DNA from: Bin87 sp965222895
GTDB taxonomy: Bacteria; Chloroflexota; Dehalococcoidia; Lucifugimonadales; UBA3495
Reading direction: 5' to 3'
Length of the DNA: 64,000 nt
Assembly: GCA_965222895.1 (NCBI GenBank)
Contig: CBDCVB010000001.1
Location: 186,001-250,000, forward strand
Part shown: one piece after another, positions 33,458 through 42,119 of the stretch
How positions within the stretch are numbered: position 1 is the stretch's first letter
How the letters are laid out: the number at the start of each line of letters is the position of its first letter
The notes under the pieces: generated by a model
The model's database searches: none
What the model saw: only the letters and a program-made list of their open reading frames with translations
What the model was told of the DNA's origin: nothing
Made by a program: the position numbers and the translations under genes

Positions 33458-34207
33458 ATGGCGGACTACGTAACTGACCAGACGCCACGCGTCGCCGAAA
33501 CGCCTGCGCATCAAACGCACGATGACGCTGGCGGCGGCGAGACCGACGAACCGGGCACCCGTTCAAGCGCTCTGCAGCGGTTGCTGCAACGCCGAATACG
33601 CGACGACCGGGGACGTTACCGGTCACGCCTGGTGGCCCGTGGCGAGCTTCAGGTGCTGCCCCGGCGTGTCAGCAGGAGGCTGCGCCTGCCGCCATTCATT
33701 GAGCTGTATGACGTCCGGTTTTTGCGGTTTCACAAGGATTACCTGTGGCAGGCGGGCCTGGCGGTTTTAGCGATTCTGGGCGTTCTACTGCTGGTGGACT
33801 CCGTGGCCGACGCCGCCATTGCGGCCGGGTTGGGCTCCAGCGCGGTGATCGTGTTCGTGCACCCCACGTCCCGGAGCGCCAGCCTGCGGAACCTCATCGG
33901 CGGCCATGTGCTCGGGTTGCTGGTCGGAACATTGGCGGCGTTCCTGTTATTCCAGTCCGGCTGGCTTCCGGTGGCTGCCGACCTGTCTCACTGGGCCGCC
34001 GACATCATCGCCGCCATCGTGTTGGGCGTGGTGATCGTCGTCATGGGCGCCACTGATACGGAGCACCCGCCGGCCGCCGCAACCGCGCTGGGGTTCGCGT
34101 TGCAAAGCCCGGCCTTACAGTTGACAATCCTTTTCGTGGGCGCGGTGCTGGTGCTGGCCGTCGCCAAACTGGCGCTGCGAAACCGCCTGCAAGACCTCAT
34201 CGACTAG
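33458..34207 (+). CDS. HPP family integral membrane protein
   Basis: A 249-residue protein with a long charged N-terminus (about 90 residues), then about four to five membrane helices. It has the HPP-family strings GLGSSAVIVFVHPTSRSAS, RNLIGGHVLGLLVGT and DTEHPPAAATALG. Some HPP proteins import nitrite in plastids and cyanobacteria; others are unassigned. It lies 64 bases after the hydrolase gene. Confidence 0.87.
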   Translation: MADYVTDQTPRVAETPAHQTHDDAGGGETDEPGTRSSALQRLLQRRIRDDRGRYRSRLVARGELQVLPRRVSRRLRLPPFIELYDVRFLRFHKDYLWQAGLAVLAILGVLLLVDSVADAAIAAGLGSSAVIVFVHPTSRSASLRNLIGGHVLGLLVGTLAAFLLFQSGWLPVAADLSHWAADIIAAIVLGVVIVVMGATDTEHPPAAATALGFALQSPALQLTILFVGAVLVLAVAKLALRNRLQDLID

Positions 34208-34342
34208 AGCGTGTTATCAACCGGGCCGGTGTCACTACAAGCACCCCGCGTCAGTATCGCTCCGGGTTGTGAGGGAGCGCTGTGCTACCATACTTGCGAC
34301 GCACCGGAGAGAAACCGGGTTGATCAGAACAGGAGGGGCATA

Positions 34343-34657
34343 ATGGAACCGTTCAAAGTCATAGCGAAAGTCGCTAAAGACGGCAAGGTTACGCTGCGCA
34401 ACCTGCCTTTTGGAGAAGGTAAAGAGGTTGAGATAACCGTAGTCGAAAAGAAAACCCCAACATTTTCCCTGTCTCCGGATGATTTGTCGATACCATCGTC
34501 GCCAAACCCGAACAAGGATATGCTCATACACTATGACCGCCCGTTTGACCCGGTAATCACGGATGCAGAGTTGGACTTGGTGATCGAGTCCTGGGATAAC
34601 TTGGAACGTGAGATGCAAGCGCGTAAATCCGCCGCCGAAACGCAATCACTACAGTGA
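34343..34657 (+). CDS. antitoxin-like protein of a VapBC-type pair
   Basis: A 104-residue protein with an AGGAGGGG site ahead of the ATG. The N-terminus KVIAKVAKDGKVTLRNLPF is a beta-strand-rich DNA-binding-like segment and the C-terminus is acidic and helical (DAELDLVIESWDNLEREMQA), as expected of an antitoxin that wraps a toxin. Its stop overlaps the GTG of the PIN toxin by four bases. Assigned as antitoxin mainly from position. Confidence 0.7.
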   Translation: MEPFKVIAKVAKDGKVTLRNLPFGEGKEVEITVVEKKTPTFSLSPDDLSIPSSPNPNKDMLIHYDRPFDPVITDAELDLVIESWDNLEREMQARKSAAETQSLQ

Positions 34658-35052
34658 TTGTCCTGGATACCCACACCTGGATCTGGTGGGCAAATGAAAC
34701 CAGCCAGCTTACGGAAGCACAACATGATGCCATTGCACAAGAACGACGGCAAATAGGCGCCATCGGCATCAGTGCAATCTCTTTGTGGGAGATTGCCATG
34801 CTGGCAGAAAGACAGCGCATAACACTGCACGCTGATGCGCTGAGTTGGTTGCGTAGAAGCTTGGCTTACCCCACCGTCCACCTGTTGCCCATCACCCCCG
34901 AAATCGCAGTGCGGGCGTACAACTTGCCTGAACCATTCCATCGCGATCCGGCAGACCGGATGCTGGTTGCCACCGCGCTGGAGCATTCAAGCCCCCTGGT
35001 CACGTCCGACGAGCGCATCATTCTTTATCCCCACGCTGCCACCATCAATTGA
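34654..35052 (+). CDS. vapC: PIN-domain toxin (VapC-like)
   Basis: A 132-residue PIN-domain ribonuclease with Asp5 (IVLDTHTWIWW), Glu46 (SLWEIAML), Asp98/Asp101 (FHRDPADRMLVATA) and Asp119 (VTSDERI) forming the acidic metal site. VapC toxins cut specific RNAs such as initiator tRNA or rRNA loops. GTG start in a GTGA overlap with the antitoxin stop, so the pair is translationally coupled. The length is normal. Confidence 0.88.
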   Translation: MIVLDTHTWIWWANETSQLTEAQHDAIAQERRQIGAIGISAISLWEIAMLAERQRITLHADALSWLRRSLAYPTVHLLPITPEIAVRAYNLPEPFHRDPADRMLVATALEHSSPLVTSDERIILYPHAATIN

Positions 35053-35066
35053 CGAGGACTGTCTTT

Positions 35067-36479
35067 ATGCCCGATTCCATCTCGCGCCAGCTGGCCCGCT
35101 GGGCCGTGAACCTGACCCCCGAAGAGCTGCCGCCGGCCGCCGTGGACAAGATGCAAACTTCGCTGCTGCACGGCGTGGTTGTCGCCATCATCGGCGCCGG
35201 CACACATCACGGCAAGGCGGCGGTGCAACTGACGTTGGCGGAGGAGAGTTCGTCCCACGGCGCCAGCATCCTGGCTCACGGCGGGCGCGCTACCCGTTAC
35301 GGGGCGGCGTTTGCCAACAGCAAGCTAATGCACGCCACCAACCAGGCCGACTCTTACCGGATGCTGACCCACCCGGGGCCGTGCGTCATACCGGCGGCGT
35401 TGGCGTCGGCCCAGCTCGGCGGAGCAACGGGGGCCGAGCTGTTGACCGCCATGTCTGCCGGCTACGAGGTTGAGTCTCGTATCGCCGGCGACTTTATCGC
35501 ATCGACGCAGGCGCGCGGTTTCCGCTCCAGTCCGGTATATGGCACCCTGGGCGCCGCGGTAGCCACGGGCAAATTGCTGGGCCTGACCGAAGACCAGATG
35601 GTTACGGCCATCGCGCTGGCGTGTACGTTTACCGCCGGCACCAACGAGGGGCCGCGTTCGGGCGGGCGGGAAATGATGTTCCACGAACCGCAGTCCACCC
35701 GCAGCGGCATCATGGCGGCCCTGCTGGCCCGGGAGGACGTGCGTGGGTCGGAAGAGGCGCTGGAAGGGCCGGCCGGCTTCTACAACGCCTTCACCGGAAA
35801 CAACCGGGGCGAACTGTCCTACGTGTTCACCGGGTCGCAGCAGGTTGACTTCGAGCCGGTAACGGAAGGGCTGGGCGAACGCTGGGAGCTGCTGCACACG
35901 GTGCTCAAGATGTACCCCACTGCGGGTTACAACTGCCCGGTAATCGACCTGATGGCCGACATCCGGCGCTCCCACGACCTGTCCATCGACGACATTGAAC
36001 GCATCACCGTAGACATGAACTGGCTGGAGACCCTGTACCCGTCGCCCGCCTTCCCCAATGCCGCCCGCGGTCGGGCCATCGTGGGCAGCACCCACTACTT
36101 CACCGCCTACGTTGCGGTCAACGGGTCGTACCCTCCCCTGCGCACGCGCATCGACCCGGGCGACGACTCCGACGCCGCCGGCGCGGAGAACCACGACACG
36201 GTGGTGAAATTGATGGCCAAAGTGGAAACCGTGGGCCACAAGGACCGCCGCGCCTTCGCCCCGCGCATCACCATAGAGATGGCCGGCGGCACCACCTATC
36301 AGGGCGAATACGAGGGCACCGAGCTGGAGTGGGGTCTGGATGCCGAAGTGGAACGGCTGCGACCCCTCTTCCCAGCCATCGACTGGCCTGACACCAAGCT
36401 GGAATCGGTAGTGTCCGCAGTGCGCGGCATTCCCAACGCGGCGGACCTGACCGAGTTGCTGAGGGCGGCCACGCCGTAA
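35067..36479 (+). CDS. MmgE/PrpD family protein (2-methylcitrate dehydratase-like)
   Basis: A 470-residue all-alpha plus small alpha/beta protein of the MmgE/PrpD family: QLARWAVNLTPEELPPAAVD at the start, FANSKLMHATNQADSYRMLT (family has LxHxxDxDD here), SSPVYGTLGAAVATGKLLGL, and a late YPTAGYNCPVIDL. These enzymes dehydrate 2-methylcitrate or related acids. The substitution of the DD pair by DS in this motif may mean a different substrate. It starts 14 bases after the VapC stop. Confidence 0.85.
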   Translation: MPDSISRQLARWAVNLTPEELPPAAVDKMQTSLLHGVVVAIIGAGTHHGKAAVQLTLAEESSSHGASILAHGGRATRYGAAFANSKLMHATNQADSYRMLTHPGPCVIPAALASAQLGGATGAELLTAMSAGYEVESRIAGDFIASTQARGFRSSPVYGTLGAAVATGKLLGLTEDQMVTAIALACTFTAGTNEGPRSGGREMMFHEPQSTRSGIMAALLAREDVRGSEEALEGPAGFYNAFTGNNRGELSYVFTGSQQVDFEPVTEGLGERWELLHTVLKMYPTAGYNCPVIDLMADIRRSHDLSIDDIERITVDMNWLETLYPSPAFPNAARGRAIVGSTHYFTAYVAVNGSYPPLRTRIDPGDDSDAAGAENHDTVVKLMAKVETVGHKDRRAFAPRITIEMAGGTTYQGEYEGTELEWGLDAEVERLRPLFPAIDWPDTKLESVVSAVRGIPNAADLTELLRAATP

Positions 36480-36525
36480 ATCGGCCACTGAGCCATCAGT
36501 TCGTCAAGAGACTAACACTTCTCAT

Positions 36526-36661
36526 GCGTACCGCTTTGTCATTGCGAGCGTAGCGTGGCAATCCCGTCGCCGTAGCGACGGCGGTTTGTCGACGTGTCTT
36601 CAGCCTCATCGAGATTGCCACGTCGCTATGCTCCTCGCAATGACAGATTAAGTGGGCACGC
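36526..36661. repeat. interspersed palindromic repeat, copy R4
   Basis: GCGTACCGCTTTGTC at the left, AAGTGGGCACGC at the right, with TCATTGCGAGCGTAGCG ... CTCCTCGCAATGACAG between, in the gap between the MmgE/PrpD and SDR genes. Confidence 0.85.
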
Positions 36662-36689
36662 GTGATATTAACACTTTTGGAGTATAAAA

Positions 36690-37484
36690 ATGTTGCCAGG
36701 ACTGGAAGGTAAAGCCGCGTTGGTTACGGGCGGCAGCCGCGGTATCGGAAAGGCCATCGCCTATGCTTTGGCAGCGGAAGGCTGCGCCGTGGCAATCTGT
36801 GCCCGAGGCGAGGAAGCGTTGCAATCCGCCGCCGCCGAAATCGGCGACGCTACCGGCGCGAACGTCATCGCGGTGCGCGCCGACATGACCTCTCCGGACG
36901 AAATCGTTGGCCTGGTGCAACAAACCGTGTCCGCCCTGGGTCGGCTGGATATTCTGGTCAACAACGCGGTGAACAGCACCAGCGACCGCGCCAGCCGCAT
37001 CCCGGATGACGTCATCCTGAACCACATTACCACCAAGATAATGGGCTACATTCGCTGCGCGCGGGAGTGTGTGCCGCACATGACGGCGGCCGGCGGCGGG
37101 CGCATCATAAACATTGGCGGTATGGCGGCGCGCAATTCCAGCCCCACCAACCCAGGTTCGGGCGTCACCAATTCGGCCATGTCCAACTATTCCAAGGCGC
37201 TGGCCGACGATGTGGCGGCTGATGGCATCCTGGTCAACTGCATCCATCCCGGCAGCACACGCACCGAGCGCTACATGGGGCTGGTGGCCGAGCGGGCCGC
37301 GCGCATTAACAGCACATCCGAGGCGGAGCTGGCCCAGTCAGTGGCCGAGATTCCCATTGGCCGGATGATTGAGCCGGAAGACATCGCCAACCTGGCCGCA
37401 TTCCTGTGTTCCGACCTGGCGTCGGCAATCACTGGTCAAACCATCGCCGTGGACGGTGGCGGCGGCAAGGGCGTTCATTTCTAG
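36690..37484 (+). CDS. SDR family oxidoreductase lacking the usual YxxxK
   Basis: A 264-residue short-chain dehydrogenase with the nucleotide loop TGGSRGIG at 13-20, NNAV at about 91 (NNAG in the family), IINIGGMAAR and the late NCIHPGSTRTER. At the catalytic site, where SDRs have Y-x-x-x-K, this protein reads PGSGVTNSAMSNYSKALADD, with Asn in place of the Lys and no Tyr four residues before it. This is also seen in a subset of SDRs. The enzyme may act by another mechanism or only bind a ligand. GGAG precedes the ATG. Confidence 0.85.
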   Translation: MLPGLEGKAALVTGGSRGIGKAIAYALAAEGCAVAICARGEEALQSAAAEIGDATGANVIAVRADMTSPDEIVGLVQQTVSALGRLDILVNNAVNSTSDRASRIPDDVILNHITTKIMGYIRCARECVPHMTAAGGGRIINIGGMAARNSSPTNPGSGVTNSAMSNYSKALADDVAADGILVNCIHPGSTRTERYMGLVAERAARINSTSEAELAQSVAEIPIGRMIEPEDIANLAAFLCSDLASAITGQTIAVDGGGGKGVHF

Positions 37485-37536
37485 GCAACCCGATTGCCGG
37501 GTATTGCCGGCCTGGGTTTGGCGGGACGGGCCATGT

Positions 37537-38055
37537 TTAGGTAATGCCCATCTCCCGCAGCGCCACGGCAAATTTGGAGTCCAGCACATAGGCGTCCTCG
37601 CCCTTGTCATAGGTGAGCGGGCGGGGCAAGTCCACCTCGCCGCGCCGCTTTCTGAGGCGATTCATGCTGTGCCCTTGGCTCGACAGCGAACCGGAGAGCT
37701 CCCGCTGGGAAAGGCGCAGCGTGTGCATCAATTGGGTGCGCTTCTGCATATGATTCGGGGAGCGGGACACCCGCAGCATGGCCTGTCGCGCCGTGTCCGA
37801 GAGGTTGCGCCAGAAGGTGTTGACGTAGCTGATGTTCCAGTCGGCCAGCGTCAACTGCGGCGGCGGCACCGGAGCGGAGACGGCCGCCGGCTCCGGCGTC
37901 GCGGTGTCGGCTTCCGGCGGGGGCGCTGACTCGGCGGGCGTTGGCGAACTGACCGTCTCCGGCTGGCTGGCGGTATCAGGGCCACCGGCAATCTGGCCTA
38001 GCATCGCCATTACCTCGCCAATATCTCCTTCAATCGTTACCGTAACACTTGCCAA
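37537..38055 (-). CDS. hypothetical protein with Pro/Ala-rich linker and HTH-like C-terminus
   Basis: A protein of about 172 residues, start TTG 38055 (LASVTVTIEGDIGEVM), a reasonable choice but not proven. Residues 20-60 are a low-complexity Pro/Ala/Glu linker (ESAPPPEADTATPEPAA). The C-terminal half, LSQRELSGSLSSQGHSMNRL followed by RKRRGE, looks like a helix-turn-helix DNA-binding domain. No family recognised. It is convergent with the SDR gene. Confidence 0.55.
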   Translation of the reverse strand: MASVTVTIEGDIGEVMAMLGQIAGGPDTASQPETVSSPTPAESAPPPEADTATPEPAAVSAPVPPPQLTLADWNISYVNTFWRNLSDTARQAMLRVSRSPNHMQKRTQLMHTLRLSQRELSGSLSSQGHSMNRLRKRRGEVDLPRPLTYDKGEDAYVLDSKFAVALREMGIT

Positions 38056-38179
38056 ACCATTACTCCTGTACCCCTGTTCACCCACACGTGAACTCTATCA
38101 TGTATACGCCGTTACTGGGGTTTGTGCATTAGAGACTACATTACCAGACTCCACAAAACAAGTGGCGTTTCGGGCTCAT

Positions 38180-38317
38180 GCGTATCCACTTTGTCATTGC
38201 GAGCGTAGCGTGGCAATCCCGTCGCCGTAGCAACGTCGGTTCGCCGACGTGTGTTCAACCTCATCGAGATTGCCACGTTGCTATGCTCCTCGCTATGACA
38301 GATTAAAGTGGGTACGC
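38180..38317. repeat. interspersed palindromic repeat, copy R5
   Basis: GCGTATCCACTTTGTC (38180) to TTAAAGTGGGTACGC (ending 38317), the most complete pair of outer arms, with the same internal palindrome as R1 and R4. Confidence 0.88.
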
Positions 38318-38368
38318 GTGACGCGTTTCGGGGCGTATATGCTCTTGGGCAATACCATGCTGGCGCGA

Positions 38369-39340
38369 CTATTCCTGCAACGCCAGCAATAACGCAGACT
38401 CCAGCACATCGGGCGGTACGTACTGCTCGAAGCGCGCGGCGATGCGCCCGTCGCTGCCAATCACGAATGTCCACGGCTCGGTAACCAGTCCCCATTCGTC
38501 CACGGCGGGCACCAGCTCTTTGGCTGGCTGGCTGGGTTCGATAAGGTGTGGGTCTTTGTACACTTCCACATGAACGAAATTAGCGCGCCCCGGGTAGCGG
38601 GCTGCCAGCGTCGACAGTTCGGCAACTTGTGGGCCGCAGGTCGCCGTTACGCAAAAGGCCGGCGTCGAGAACGTAACCACGGCCGGCTGGCCGGCGCGCA
38701 CGGCGTCAGCCACCGACAGCTGGTACAACGCCGGGTCCGGCTGCGGGCTGCTGCTGATGGTGTGCAGGTCGGGGGCGCTGGCGGCCGTTGGGGTGTTGGA
38801 CAGCGGAGCAGCATCGCCGATGAAAGGGGAACGGTGTGCGTCGGCCACGGATACCACCGCGCCGATGGTCAAGCTCTCCTCGGCCTGGTCGTTGCCATCG
38901 GAGTCGTTGCCGCCGTAGTTGAAAGTTGCGTGAATTTCCCAGATGCCGGGTGCGCCTGGGGTGGCGGCGCCAGCTTCGTCGAACGACACATCGGCGATAA
39001 AGATGCCGCGTCTCCCCTCCGGCGGCCAGGGTTCGTAGTGGGCGGTGGTGCGGTGGCGCACCTGGCCGGTGGCTGCGCCCGGCTCGTAAAACACCGCACG
39101 CAGCGCCACCGAATCGGGGCGCACCGGCATATAGTTCCGGTCAACCAACCCGAAGGCAAGCCGGTTATTCCCCACCGCCAGGTCGCCGGTCGACACCACC
39201 AGACTTACCGGAGGGCCGCCGGCCGGCTCATTCAGCACATTGGGCTGAGTTGTCGGGGCGGCGCAAGCGGTGTTGAGCAGCAGACACCCCGCCAGCAAGC
39301 AGCAAGCAAACACGGTACGCATCATGTTGGTACGCATCAT
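38369..39340 (-). CDS. secreted lipoprotein with C-terminal thioredoxin-like domain
   Basis: A 323-residue protein. The N-terminus MMRTNMMRTVFACCLLAGCLL... is a lipoprotein signal with candidate lipobox Cys in LNTAC. A beta-rich middle (residues about 45-160) precedes a thioredoxin-like domain with TFSTPAFCVTATC as a CxxxxC in the redox position and EPWTFVIGSDGRIAARFE near the end. It probably acts outside the membrane in thiol exchange or metal binding. The start region holds a 15-bp tandem duplication (MMRTN MMRTV); ATG 39325 is an alternative start. Confidence 0.78.
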   Translation of the reverse strand: MMRTNMMRTVFACCLLAGCLLLNTACAAPTTQPNVLNEPAGGPPVSLVVSTGDLAVGNNRLAFGLVDRNYMPVRPDSVALRAVFYEPGAATGQVRHRTTAHYEPWPPEGRRGIFIADVSFDEAGAATPGAPGIWEIHATFNYGGNDSDGNDQAEESLTIGAVVSVADAHRSPFIGDAAPLSNTPTAASAPDLHTISSSPQPDPALYQLSVADAVRAGQPAVVTFSTPAFCVTATCGPQVAELSTLAARYPGRANFVHVEVYKDPHLIEPSQPAKELVPAVDEWGLVTEPWTFVIGSDGRIAARFEQYVPPDVLESALLLALQE

Positions 39341-39436
39341 GTTATTGAGGTTGCCACGACCCGCAGGTGTTGGCAAGGGTTTTCGCCCTCGCCCTCGCCG
39401 CCCGTCATCAGTCAAGGACACGTTTCCGCAACCTAT

Positions 39437-39561
39437 CTTTGATCTGTCATTGCGTGGAGCATAACGAGGTGGCAACCTCGATGAGGTTGCACATAGGTCG
39501 ACACACCGCCGTTGCTACGGCGACCGGATTGCCGCGCTTCGCTCGCAATGACACAGTGGGG
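39437..39561. repeat. interspersed palindromic repeat, copy R6
   Basis: CTGTCATTGCGTGGAGC ... CTTCGCTCGCAATGACACAGTGGG, same family with diverged outer arms, just upstream of the LLM gene promoter. Confidence 0.75.
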
Positions 39562-39566
39562 GCTCG

Positions 39567-39595
39567 TTCAGAGTCGTTGCGTGGTGGTCTATAAT
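39567..39595 (+). promoter_or_regulatory. promoter-like elements upstream of the LLM gene
   Basis: TTCAGA (39567-39572) and a perfect TATAAT (39590-39595) with a 17-bp spacer, directly after repeat R6 and about 40 bases before the ATG at 39637. Confidence 0.5.
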
Positions 39596-39636
39596 CACGG
39601 TGTGATCCACGATACTTGATGCTTGTTGAGGCGATT

Positions 39637-40689
39637 ATGCGATTCGGTTCTTTCGTATTTCCGGTTAGCCACCATCCTGAAAACGACTCGGCGGTCATTG
39701 ACAGCACGCTGGACGAGATTGTGCTCGCCGAACAGATTGGTATGCATTCGGTATGGCTCACCGAGCATCACTTCGACGGCGCTGCCGCCCACGCTGATCC
39801 GGTGGTGCTGGGGGCCGCCGTGGCCGCGCGCACTACGCATCTGAAAATCGGTTTTGCCGTTGTTGAACTGGCCTTCCACCATCCCGTGCGGCTGGCAGTG
39901 CAAACCTCGCTGCTGGACAACCTCAGCCACGGGCGGCTGATTGTCGGGCTGGGGCGCGGCTCGGCGTACAACCACTACGAGTATGTGGGTTTTGGCCTCA
40001 CCATGGAGGAAGGCATCGCCCGGCTGGATGAGGCCGAGCAGTTGCTGGTGGCGGCGTGGACATCCGAGGACCTTTCGCACCGGGGCGCAACGTGGGACGT
40101 AGAATTTCCGCTGCTGCGCCCGCGTCCGTATCAGAAGCCCCATCCGCCGCTGATTCGCGCCTGCATCAGCGAAGCCTCTGCGGTCAGCATGGCTAAAATC
40201 GGCCGGCCCATCATGATTGGCATTCAGACCCTTGAAACACTGCAGGCGCGGCTGGAGCGGTACCGCGAAACCATGCTGGACTCGGGATTCACCGAGAGGA
40301 ACACCGAGGCGACGCTGGATCAGTGCTGGGCGTCCCGCGACCTATTTGTAGCCGACAGTTACAGCGAAGCCGTGGAGATAGCCGAGGCCGGATTCGAGCG
40401 GGAGCGCACCCACTTCCGCCGCGCCCGCGAACTGTACAATCCCGACGGGTTACGGCCCGGCGACTCCCCGCCTCCTGATCCCAACCGGCCCATTCCGGCC
40501 GGCGAGAGTCTGGAGCACTCGTTCATCATGGGCACGCCGTCGCAGGTGGCTGAGCAGGTCGCCGCCATGCGCGACATCGGCGTCCGCAACCTCATGTTCA
40601 AGCTGAATACGGGGGAGATGGACACGCAACGGGTGCAAAAGTCGATGCGTATGCTGGGCGAGCAGGTGATGCCGAAGTTTGTCGGGTAG
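39637..40689 (+). CDS. LLM class flavin-dependent oxidoreductase
   Basis: A 350-residue luciferase-like monooxygenase (ATG 39637, MRFGSFVFPVSHHPEN). Signature strings are IGMHSVWLTEHHFDG, LLDNLSHGRLIVGLGRGSAYN and KPHPPLIRACISEASA, and it ends with GTPSQVAEQVAAMRDIGV. This is the branch that acts on small organic compounds with FMNH2. It is a separate transcription unit, with the aminotransferase gene converging on it. Confidence 0.87.
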   Translation: MRFGSFVFPVSHHPENDSAVIDSTLDEIVLAEQIGMHSVWLTEHHFDGAAAHADPVVLGAAVAARTTHLKIGFAVVELAFHHPVRLAVQTSLLDNLSHGRLIVGLGRGSAYNHYEYVGFGLTMEEGIARLDEAEQLLVAAWTSEDLSHRGATWDVEFPLLRPRPYQKPHPPLIRACISEASAVSMAKIGRPIMIGIQTLETLQARLERYRETMLDSGFTERNTEATLDQCWASRDLFVADSYSEAVEIAEAGFERERTHFRRARELYNPDGLRPGDSPPPDPNRPIPAGESLEHSFIMGTPSQVAEQVAAMRDIGVRNLMFKLNTGEMDTQRVQKSMRMLGEQVMPKFVG

Positions 40690-40751
40690 GGGACGGCCCC
40701 CACACCCGGCCCCTGTGCCGGTGGGAGGGGGAGCAATCGTAACTGCTAGGA

Positions 40752-40880
40752 TTTTTCACCCTCACCTTAGCCCTCTCCCATCAAGGGAGAGGGGATTGCA
40801 GCCTGCCCTTGCAATTGCCACGCTGTCCCCTCTCCCCTTGTGGGAGAGGGGACTACAACCAAGGGAGAGGGGACTACAAC
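40752..40880. repeat. CCCTCTCC/GGAGAGGG intergenic repeats
   Basis: Three or more copies of CCCTCTCCC-(short loop)-GGGAGAGGG or half copies lie between the convergent LLM and aminotransferase genes, ending at about the aminotransferase stop. Hairpins of this kind may stop transcription from both sides. The same pattern is at 11835-11857. Confidence 0.6.
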
Positions 40881-42040
40881 GCCCGCACCATCTTGTCCAG
40901 GTTTTCCAGGGCTTTGCTGATGTTTTCCTGGCTGTTGGCGTAGGAGAGGCGGACGTAACCCTCGCCAAACGCACCGAAGGCCGCGCCTGCCAACAGGGCG
41001 ACGCCGGCTTCCTGCATGGCCCGGTCCTCGAATTCCTGGCTGGTGAGGCCGGTGTCCCTGATGCTGGGGAAGGCGTAGAAGGCCCCCTCCGGCTCGGGAC
41101 AGTTGATGCCGGGGATGGACGCCAGACCGTCGGCGATGAGACGGCGGCGACGGCCAAACTCGGCGGCCATTTCCTGCACCGAGTCCTGGGGGCCGTCGAG
41201 GGCGGCCACGCCGGCAATCTGGCTGAACGATGCGGCGCAGGACACGCTGTTGGTTGCCAGCCGGGAGATGTGGGGCACCAGCTCTGGGGGCATGATGCCA
41301 TAGCCCAGCCGCCAGCCGGTCATGGCGTAGCTCTTGGAGAAGCCATCCAGGATGATGGTGCGCTCGGCCATCCCCGGCAGCGCCGCGATGCTGTGGTGCT
41401 CGCCGGAGTACAGGATGTCCTTGTAGATTTCGTCGGACATGACGTACATATCGGGATGGCTTCGCACCACGTTGGCGATGGTTTCCAGCTCTTCGAGCGT
41501 GAACGCCGAGCCGCAGGGGTTCTCCGGCGAGTTGATGATGAGCAGGCGGGTGCGCTCGTTGACCATTGCCGGCAGTTGCGTCAGGTCGGGATGGTAGGCC
41601 CGGTTTTCCAGCAGCTGCATGGGGACTGCCGTGGCGCCGCTGAACTCGATCATTGACTCGTAGATGGGGAAGCCAGGGTTGGGATAGATGACCTCGGCGC
41701 CGGCTTCGGCGATGGCCAGCAGCACGTAGAACATGATGGGCTTGGCGCCGGGGGTGACGACCACCTGCTCCCAGTCGGTGTCGATGCCCCGCACCTCCCG
41801 GCTGTTGCGGGCGACGGCCTGGCGCAGCTCGGGCAGGCCGGGCGTGGGGCCGTAGTGGGTGTAGCCATCCTGGAGGGCCTTCACGCCGGCGTCAACGATG
41901 TGCTGCGGCGTATCGAAGTCGGGCTCGCCGATTTCCAGGTGGATAATCTCACGGCCCTGGGCTTCCAGAGCGCGGGCTTTCGCCAGCACCTCGAAGGCGC
42001 TTTCCGTTCCCAGGCGGCTCATGCGGGTGGCAATGGTCAT
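40874..42040 (-). CDS. pyridoxal phosphate-dependent aminotransferase (AspC-like)
   Basis: A 388-residue class I/II aminotransferase with IHLEIGEPDFDTPQHI at the start, YTHYGPTPGLPELRQA, INSPENPCGSAFT, VMSDEIYKDILYSGEHHS and the PLP lysine in LDGFSKSYAMTGWRLGYG (about residue 239). The usual Arg for substrate carboxylate lies near the end (EGYVRLSYANS). Amino-group exchange between aspartate or aromatic amino acids and 2-oxo acids is likely. Its 5' end is near the IS66 copy at 42120. Confidence 0.9.
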   Translation of the reverse strand: MTIATRMSRLGTESAFEVLAKARALEAQGREIIHLEIGEPDFDTPQHIVDAGVKALQDGYTHYGPTPGLPELRQAVARNSREVRGIDTDWEQVVVTPGAKPIMFYVLLAIAEAGAEVIYPNPGFPIYESMIEFSGATAVPMQLLENRAYHPDLTQLPAMVNERTRLLIINSPENPCGSAFTLEELETIANVVRSHPDMYVMSDEIYKDILYSGEHHSIAALPGMAERTIILDGFSKSYAMTGWRLGYGIMPPELVPHISRLATNSVSCAASFSQIAGVAALDGPQDSVQEMAAEFGRRRRLIADGLASIPGINCPEPEGAFYAFPSIRDTGLTSQEFEDRAMQEAGVALLAGAAFGAFGEGYVRLSYANSQENISKALENLDKMVRAL

Positions 42041-42119
42041 GGTGGGTTATTCCTCAGAAACAGGGTGTTCGGAGAGGTTACCACATCCCATCGCCCCGGT
42101 GCCGGTGCTGGCCCAGGTG

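Noticed and set aside
34654..35052. Possible larger toxin system including the MmgE/PrpD gene
   Set aside because: The close spacing is the only link; MmgE/PrpD proteins are metabolic and the VapBC-like pair is complete by itself.
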